Below, one piece after another: positions 40,365 to 43,873 of a stretch of DNA of 43,873 nucleotides. The DNA is from an uncultured bacterium. GTDB lineage: Bacteria; Bacillota; Clostridia; Oscillospirales; Acutalibacteraceae. The notes beneath the pieces are model-generated. The model was given only the letters and a program-made list of their open reading frames with translations, was not told the DNA's origin and made no database searches. Both the position numbers and the translations under genes were made by a program. The stretch spans positions 1 to 43,873 of the forward strand of contig CAKXIK010000023.1 of NCBI GenBank assembly GCA_934875675.1. Reading direction: 5' to 3'. Each line of letters starts with the position of its first letter. Positions within the stretch are counted from its first letter, which is position 1.

Positions 40365-41090
40365 ATGGCAAAGGTTACGGTAGTTGTGTCCGGCAAAGGC
40401 GGCGTTGGAAAATCGACGCTTTGTGCAGGGCTTGGCACGTCGCTTTGCCACCTTGGAAAACGTGTTCTGCTGGTAGATGCAGATGCAGGGCTGCGCAGCT
40501 TGGACGTACTGCTCGGTGTAACCGAACGGCTGGCTTACGATTTGGGAGATATTGCGCGCGGCAGATGCAATGCGCAGGAGGCAATTTACCGCACCTCGAT
40601 ATCAAGCTTGTACTTGTTGCCGGCACCGCAGGGAAAGCCTTTTGCACCGCGGGTGATGTGTGCGTTGATTGAATCTCTTGCGCCGCATTTTGACCATGTT
40701 TTGATTGACGGACCGGCGGGTTTGGGTGCAGGATTTCTTTCCGCATGTGCTCCGGCACAGCAGGCCATCATTGCAGCAACGGCTGATTCAGTGAGTATTC
40801 GGGCGGCATCTACGGTTCGGCGAACACTCGACGAATACCACATGGGAAACCGGCTTGTTCTGACCCGTTTTCGTGAAGATATTTTTCGAAAAGCGGGCGC
40901 CTTTGCAGATTTGGATGAGGTCATTGACCGTGTAGGTGCACAATTGCTCGGAATTATTCCCGAGGACGATCAGATTGCAATTCGTGCGGCAAACGGTCAT
41001 CCTCTGGCCGAAAAAGGAGCTGCTGCCGCGGCATTCGGCAGGCTTGCACGCCGCTTGGAGGGCGATGCGGTTCCGCTTGCAATCGGCTGA
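40365..41090 (+). CDS. minD: MinD-like septum-site ATPase
   Basis: 241 residues. The deviant Walker A is KGGVGKST with the signature Lys; VLLVDADAGLRSLDVLLGV, VLIDGPAGLGAGF and LLGIIPEDDQIAI are MinD hallmarks. Canonical MinD is about 265 residues and ends in an amphipathic membrane-targeting helix; here the end is GRLARRLEGDAVPLAIG, short and not clearly amphipathic. No minC or minE is adjacent, although minC often precedes minD in this gene order. It may act with a distant MinC or have lost reversible membrane binding. GGGAGG precedes ATG. Confidence 0.87.
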   Translation: MAKVTVVVSGKGGVGKSTLCAGLGTSLCHLGKRVLLVDADAGLRSLDVLLGVTERLAYDLGDIARGRCNAQEAIYRTSISSLYLLPAPQGKPFAPRVMCALIESLAPHFDHVLIDGPAGLGAGFLSACAPAQQAIIAATADSVSIRAASTVRRTLDEYHMGNRLVLTRFREDIFRKAGAFADLDEVIDRVGAQLLGIIPEDDQIAIRAANGHPLAEKGAAAAAFGRLARRLEGDAVPLAIG

Positions 41091-41137
41091 TTTTAAAATA
41101 TGTCGTTATTCCATTGCTTTGAAAGGATTGATAATAA

Positions 41138-41548
41138 ATGAATATTGGACTTATCGCGCATGACGCCAAAAAGGAATTGATGGTACAGTTTTGCATCGCA
41201 TATTGCGGCATACTGAGCCGACATAATCTTTGCGCAACGGGTACTACCGGCAAACTGGTTTCGGAGGCAACAGGACTTACTATCAAACGTTTTCTGGCAG
41301 GTCCCCAAGGTGGAGATCAGCAGCTTGCAGCGTTGATTGGCTGTGAGGAAATCGATTTGCTGCTCTTCTTCCGTGATCCGCTTACCGCCAAGCCGGATGA
41401 ACCGAATGACATGAACCTGCTTCGTCTTTGTGATTCACACAATATTCCGGTCGCGACGAATATTGCCACGGGTGAAGTGCTGATTCATGGCTTGGAGCGT
41501 GGAGATCTGGATTGGAGAAATATTCTTCGTGCCGGCGGTTCCTTTTGA
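41138..41548 (+). CDS. mgsA: Methylglyoxal synthase
   Basis: 136 residues with all family motifs: LIAHDAKK (His8, Asp9), ATGTTG, AGPQGGDQQ (Asp60), FFRDP (Asp80) and PVATN. It converts dihydroxyacetone phosphate to methylglyoxal and phosphate, a bypass of lower glycolysis under phosphate limitation. The gene follows minD by 47 nt, an arrangement common in Clostridia. GAAAGGATTG precedes ATG. Confidence 0.96.
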   Translation: MNIGLIAHDAKKELMVQFCIAYCGILSRHNLCATGTTGKLVSEATGLTIKRFLAGPQGGDQQLAALIGCEEIDLLLFFRDPLTAKPDEPNDMNLLRLCDSHNIPVATNIATGEVLIHGLERGDLDWRNILRAGGSF

Positions 41549-41563
41549 TTTTTTAAAACAAAC

Positions 41564-41602
41564 AAAAGCAGTATCTCGTTTTGAATGAGATACTGCTTTT
41601 TG
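41564..41602. terminator. Bidirectional terminator after mgsA
   Basis: A perfect 14-bp stem AAAAGCAGTATCTC (41564-41577) with its complement at 41587-41600, then T; it lies between convergent genes. Confidence 0.9.
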
Positions 41603-41633
41603 TTTCGCAAGTAATTGTTAAGGTTGACGGCGC

Positions 41634-42224
41634 TTAGCTTTGCAAAATCGCCATCAGCTTTTCAAACGACTCCGCTGCCAATTCATCGGTGGAGTTATAA
41701 TATAGAATTAAATCATCCTGTACACTGGGATCGTTGAGCGCTTCCGGAACGTCGAAATTTACGGTTTTGATGTATTCGTCCCAATTGGCAAGCTTCCAGG
41801 TGTCCCGGTCGGAATTGCGGTGAATCATTCGTTGATGACAAACCTCGGGATCCGTCACAATCCAAACAATCGAAAGCCGTGCATCGGCTTCTGCCAGCTT
41901 TGCACGCAGATTAGCGATATACGCCGGGTCTCGGATTTCGCGGGTAAACGGGGCATTAATCAACACCACATTGTCGTACTTGAGCGCTTCCAACCCCATA
42001 TCTACAATGACTTCGTATTCATAATTGCGTATGTTATGCTCAAAAAAGTCGGAGCTGCGGTTATAAGGTTCACCGGCAACCGCAAAGATTTGCTTGGAAA
42101 GCGGAATCAAACTGTCCTTATCCAGATAGACAACATGTTCCAGCTGCGTGGCGAGTTTTTTGGAAAGCTTTGTTTTTCCGCAAGCCGGGGGAGAAGTAAC
42201 AAGAATCATACGCTTTGTAGTCAT
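41634..42224 (-). CDS. P-loop kinase/AAA family protein
   Basis: About 196 residues. A Walker A (SPPACGKTKL, about 10-19) opens the protein. It continues like a small-molecule or zeta-type kinase: VVYLDKDSLIPLSK, VIVDMGLEALKYDNVVLINAPF, IVWIVTDPEVCHQRMIHRNSDRD (a lid-like R-x5-R). The substrate is unknown, and no antitoxin gene is adjacent, so a toxin role is not supported. The ATG at 42224 (GGAAGG 12 nt upstream) is preferred to an upstream in-frame codon near 42296. A TATAAT at 42439-42434 on this strand would place repeat copy C in the leader. Confidence 0.78.
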   Translation of the reverse strand: MTTKRMILVTSPPACGKTKLSKKLATQLEHVVYLDKDSLIPLSKQIFAVAGEPYNRSSDFFEHNIRNYEYEVIVDMGLEALKYDNVVLINAPFTREIRDPAYIANLRAKLAEADARLSIVWIVTDPEVCHQRMIHRNSDRDTWKLANWDEYIKTVNFDVPEALNDPSVQDDLILYYNSTDELAAESFEKLMAILQS

Positions 42225-42298
42225 TGCTGCATCCGACCTTCCGTTTTGAATTCTGTTTTTTGTTTTTTCGTATGGACAGAAATTACGAAAACACATTT

Positions 42299-42405
42299 TA
42301 TATACTCATTTCTCTTGAAACAGCGGATAGAAAGCTGCAGAAACCCGAATAAACCCAAGATTTTTTCTGGATTTCGATGCCGTTTTTTATTCGAAATTAG
42401 CATAA
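42299..42405 (-). repeat. Hairpin-forming intergenic repeat, copy C
   Basis: Same family as copies A, B and D but on the minus strand, matching the minus-strand kinase gene whose start codon is 75 nt away. Terminal arms TATGCTAATTTC and GAAATGAGTATA form 11 of 12 pairs with one G-U. The segment TTGAAACAG-N-GATAGAAA matches the complement of copy A. Confidence 0.55.
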
Positions 42406-42571
42406 CAAAACGATATTTCCGTTTATCTGTCAAATTATAATGGGTTTTATTTACTTTTATCATAGCATACGAGTGTGAAGAAATCTATAAAAAATCAAAG
42501 ACTTTGTGTTGCGGAACATAAATTATTTTCCCGGCAATTTGTGCAGATTGATACGGATCGAACCCATATTT

Positions 42572-43297
42572 TTATGTTGACGGAAGAGCATCGGCATATT
42601 GCCAAAATTCATCTTCATCGTCAAATACGATACCCCATTCATAATGATCCTTATAGCCGATAAAATCATAATAAAAGTAAGCGCTTCCGAGTGCTCCTTT
42701 ACCGACAGAAAGCTCAATGGAGTCTCCCACCTCACAAGCACGGGACTGTTCGTAGGTAACATTCATGCGAATCACACCATAGGAAGCAGTCTGCACATCT
42801 AAAAGAAATTGCTGCCGATTTCTTCCGGAAGACACAAGTTTTTGTTTGACGGTTCCTGTCACCGGAATAATCGGATTCGGGTCGAGCTCTACATTTGCAA
42901 AACTCAGGATGCCTGCAGCGGAAACAGAGAAAATGAAGAAACAAACCAGAATACCTGCAATCTGTCTTTTGAGCGAAGCACCGTAATAAGCAATGTCGGT
43001 GCACAACATACCCAGGCAAAGTGCAATCGGTAAATACGCATATGGTTCAAACACTTCGTAAGTTCCGTAGCTGTAACACGCACAGAATAACGGGATCAGT
43101 AAAAAAGCAGTATAATCATAAAAATGAAATTCATATTTTTTTCTTTTCAGCAAGGCAAACAGTATCATCAGAAAGGGAGCACAAATCACAGAAATCCAAA
43201 TTGGAATTTTGGAAGAGGTGGTAATGCCAAGAACAATCAGCAGCAATGAAATTGCGCTAAAAGTAATGCAAAATATATGGAACGACTTACTCTTCAT
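42572..43297 (-). CDS. Membrane protein of unknown function
   Basis: 241 residues. The N-terminal 130 hold about five hydrophobic helices (FCITFSAISLLLIVLGI; PIWISVICAPFLMILFALL; YTAFLLIPLFCACYSYG; YLPIALCLGMLCTDI; QIAGILVCFFIFSVSAAGIL). After that comes a predicted extracytoplasmic domain of about 105 residues, beginning DPNPIIPVTGTVKQK and ending in an acidic segment. I do not recognise the family. A good promoter (TTGACA-N17-TATCAT) and an AAAGGA ribosome site support expression. Confidence 0.75.
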   Translation of the reverse strand: MKSKSFHIFCITFSAISLLLIVLGITTSSKIPIWISVICAPFLMILFALLKRKKYEFHFYDYTAFLLIPLFCACYSYGTYEVFEPYAYLPIALCLGMLCTDIAYYGASLKRQIAGILVCFFIFSVSAAGILSFANVELDPNPIIPVTGTVKQKLVSSGRNRQQFLLDVQTASYGVIRMNVTYEQSRACEVGDSIELSVGKGALGSAYFYYDFIGYKDHYEWGIVFDDEDEFWQYADALPST

Positions 43298-43341
43298 AAA
43301 AAGTTCCTTTCTCCAAAACGCTGAGCTGAAAATACAATTTT

Positions 43342-43370
43342 ATGATAATGCGCGGGAAGGGTTGTGTCAA
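43342..43370 (-). promoter_or_regulatory. Sigma-A promoter of the membrane-protein gene
   Basis: On the minus strand: TTGACA (43370-43365), 17-bp spacer, TATCAT (43347-43342), about 45 nt before the start codon. Confidence 0.65.
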
Positions 43371-43400
43371 TGTACCAAAAGCAAAAAAAGAGTGCACACC

Positions 43401-43445
43401 AAGGGAGACACTTCGTAAGGAAGTTGTCTCCCTTCGGCTTTTGTA
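43401..43445 (+). terminator. Hairpin with short T tail in a divergent region
   Basis: AAGGGAGACACTTC (43401-43414) pairs with 43420-43434 with one bulge, then CGGCTTTTG. It lies between divergent genes, so it may be a leader attenuator for the DUF6809 gene rather than a gene end. Confidence 0.45.
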
Positions 43446-43459
43446 ATCAGCCAGAATGA

Positions 43460-43481
43460 TTGAATTGTAAGGATAATTCAA
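43460..43481. promoter_or_regulatory. Palindrome TTGAATT-N8-AATTCAA before the DUF6809 gene
   Basis: A perfect 7-bp inverted repeat that ends 21 nt before the start codon and just before the GGAGG site; a possible operator. Confidence 0.35.
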
Positions 43482-43502
43482 TTCATAACGGAGGATTACA
43501 CA

Positions 43503-43802
43503 ATGGCAAACTTTATTGAAGAATTTTTCTACGGAAATCTTGATCCACAGGCACGCAGTACAAAGCAAAACAAGACTGTTCAAAAGCAGATGGAAATTCT
43601 GATGAACAACGAGGAAAAGCTGACGGCTGCATTGGATGATGAAAACAAAAAGTTATTTCTTAATTTTGCGAACGCTTGGAGTGTTGTAAACGGCGAATCA
43701 ACATTAGACAGTTTCATAATGGGTTTTCGGTTGGGTGCAAAATTTACATACGACACCTTTATCGGAACGGATGCTCCGTTCGAGGGTCTCTTGAAGGAGT
43801 GA
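43503..43802 (+). CDS. DUF6809 family protein
   Basis: 99 residues matching a small clostridial family: the N-terminal FIEEFFYGNLDPQARS and the later FIMGFRLGAKFTYDTF are characteristic, with an acidic helical middle (NNEEKLTAALDDENKKLFLNFANAW). Function is unknown; such genes recur in accessory and integrative regions. GGAGG lies 9 nt before ATG. It is followed after 5 nt by another small gene. Confidence 0.82.
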   Translation: MANFIEEFFYGNLDPQARSTKQNKTVQKQMEILMNNEEKLTAALDDENKKLFLNFANAWSVVNGESTLDSFIMGFRLGAKFTYDTFIGTDAPFEGLLKE

Positions 43803-43807
43803 TGATA

Positions 43808-43873
43808 ATGAAAAAGTATTACATAGTATTTGACGAATACGAAAGAGGCATTATCATCAACGCTCTTAATGTC
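43808..43873 (+). CDS. Hypothetical protein, cut by the window end
   Basis: Only 22 codons are visible (MKKYYIVFDEYERGIIINAL...). GGAG lies before the ATG, overlapping the end of the DUF6809 gene, so the two are co-transcribed. Not identifiable from this length. Confidence 0.6.
   Translation, partial: MKKYYIVFDEYERGIIINALNV

Noticed and set aside
41634..42224. Zeta-toxin of a toxin-antitoxin pair
   Set aside because: Only the P-loop kinase fold is shared; there is no small adjacent antitoxin gene.

Overview
The window looks like a chromosomal segment of a low-to-moderate-GC Gram-positive, anaerobic Clostridia-type organism, probably a relative of the Oscillospirales/Ruminococcaceae. This is inference from protein families, not from a marker gene. 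The grounds are strong AAGGAGG/GAAAGG ribosome sites, near-consensus sigma-A promoters (TTGACA-N17-TATAAT), a MreBCD-PBP2-MinD-MgsA cluster, an Rnf-type membrane module, a DUF1540 protein and a MocR regulator beside an ECF S-component. No rRNA, CRISPR array, integrase or complete insertion sequence is visible.

Layout. 0.1-2.5 kb: a left-facing GH127 glycosidase and a right-facing initiator tRNA-Met. 2.8-4.4 kb: an ECF-type sigma factor with a long C-terminal extension carrying a second helix-turn-helix. 4.6-8.5 kb: a redox/metal cluster (DUF134 regulator, NifX-type cofactor protein with a His/Cys tail, CoA-disulfide-reductase-like flavoprotein fused to rhodanese, Crp/Fnr regulator, thioredoxin). 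8.8-11.1 kb: an AraC regulator and a CNNM/CorC-type membrane protein. 11.1-15.3 kb: an AT-rich accessory patch ending at a left-facing tRNA-Arg(CCG). It holds a transposase-like remnant, a frameshifted HTH-acetyltransferase fusion, another acetyltransferase, a HIT protein, a DeoR regulator under a palindromic operator, and two exact 51-bp direct repeats. 15.6-23.1 kb: a right-facing run of metallophosphoesterase, YdcF-like protein, ribulose-phosphate epimerase, Rnf-like C, D, E and A subunits, amidohydrolase and YaiI-like protein. 23.3-33.3 kb: housekeeping genes (DUF1015, DHHW lipoprotein, M14 peptidase, Nudix, ferredoxin-type aldo/keto reductase, cyclophilin, RsmE, MocR, ECF S-component, phosphoesterase). 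33.4-41.5 kb: cell-envelope and shape genes (D,D-carboxypeptidase, DUF1540, MreB, MreC, MreD, PBP2, MinD, methylglyoxal synthase). 41.6-43.9 kb: a P-loop kinase, a membrane protein, a DUF6809 protein and a gene cut by the window end.

The two most unusual signals are these. First, an Rnf-like operon contains only C-D-E-A. It lacks RnfG and RnfB. Its RnfA/RnfE subunits lack the cysteines expected to hold the intramembrane [2Fe-2S] centre, and its RnfC has lost the usual NADH/FMN motifs but keeps both [4Fe-4S] motifs. Second, a family of about 90-107-nt hairpin-forming repeats occurs in four copies (7344, 23200, 34929, 42299). All four lie just upstream of a start codon in the same orientation relative to that gene, and the outer stem is conserved by compensatory and G-U changes rather than by sequence.
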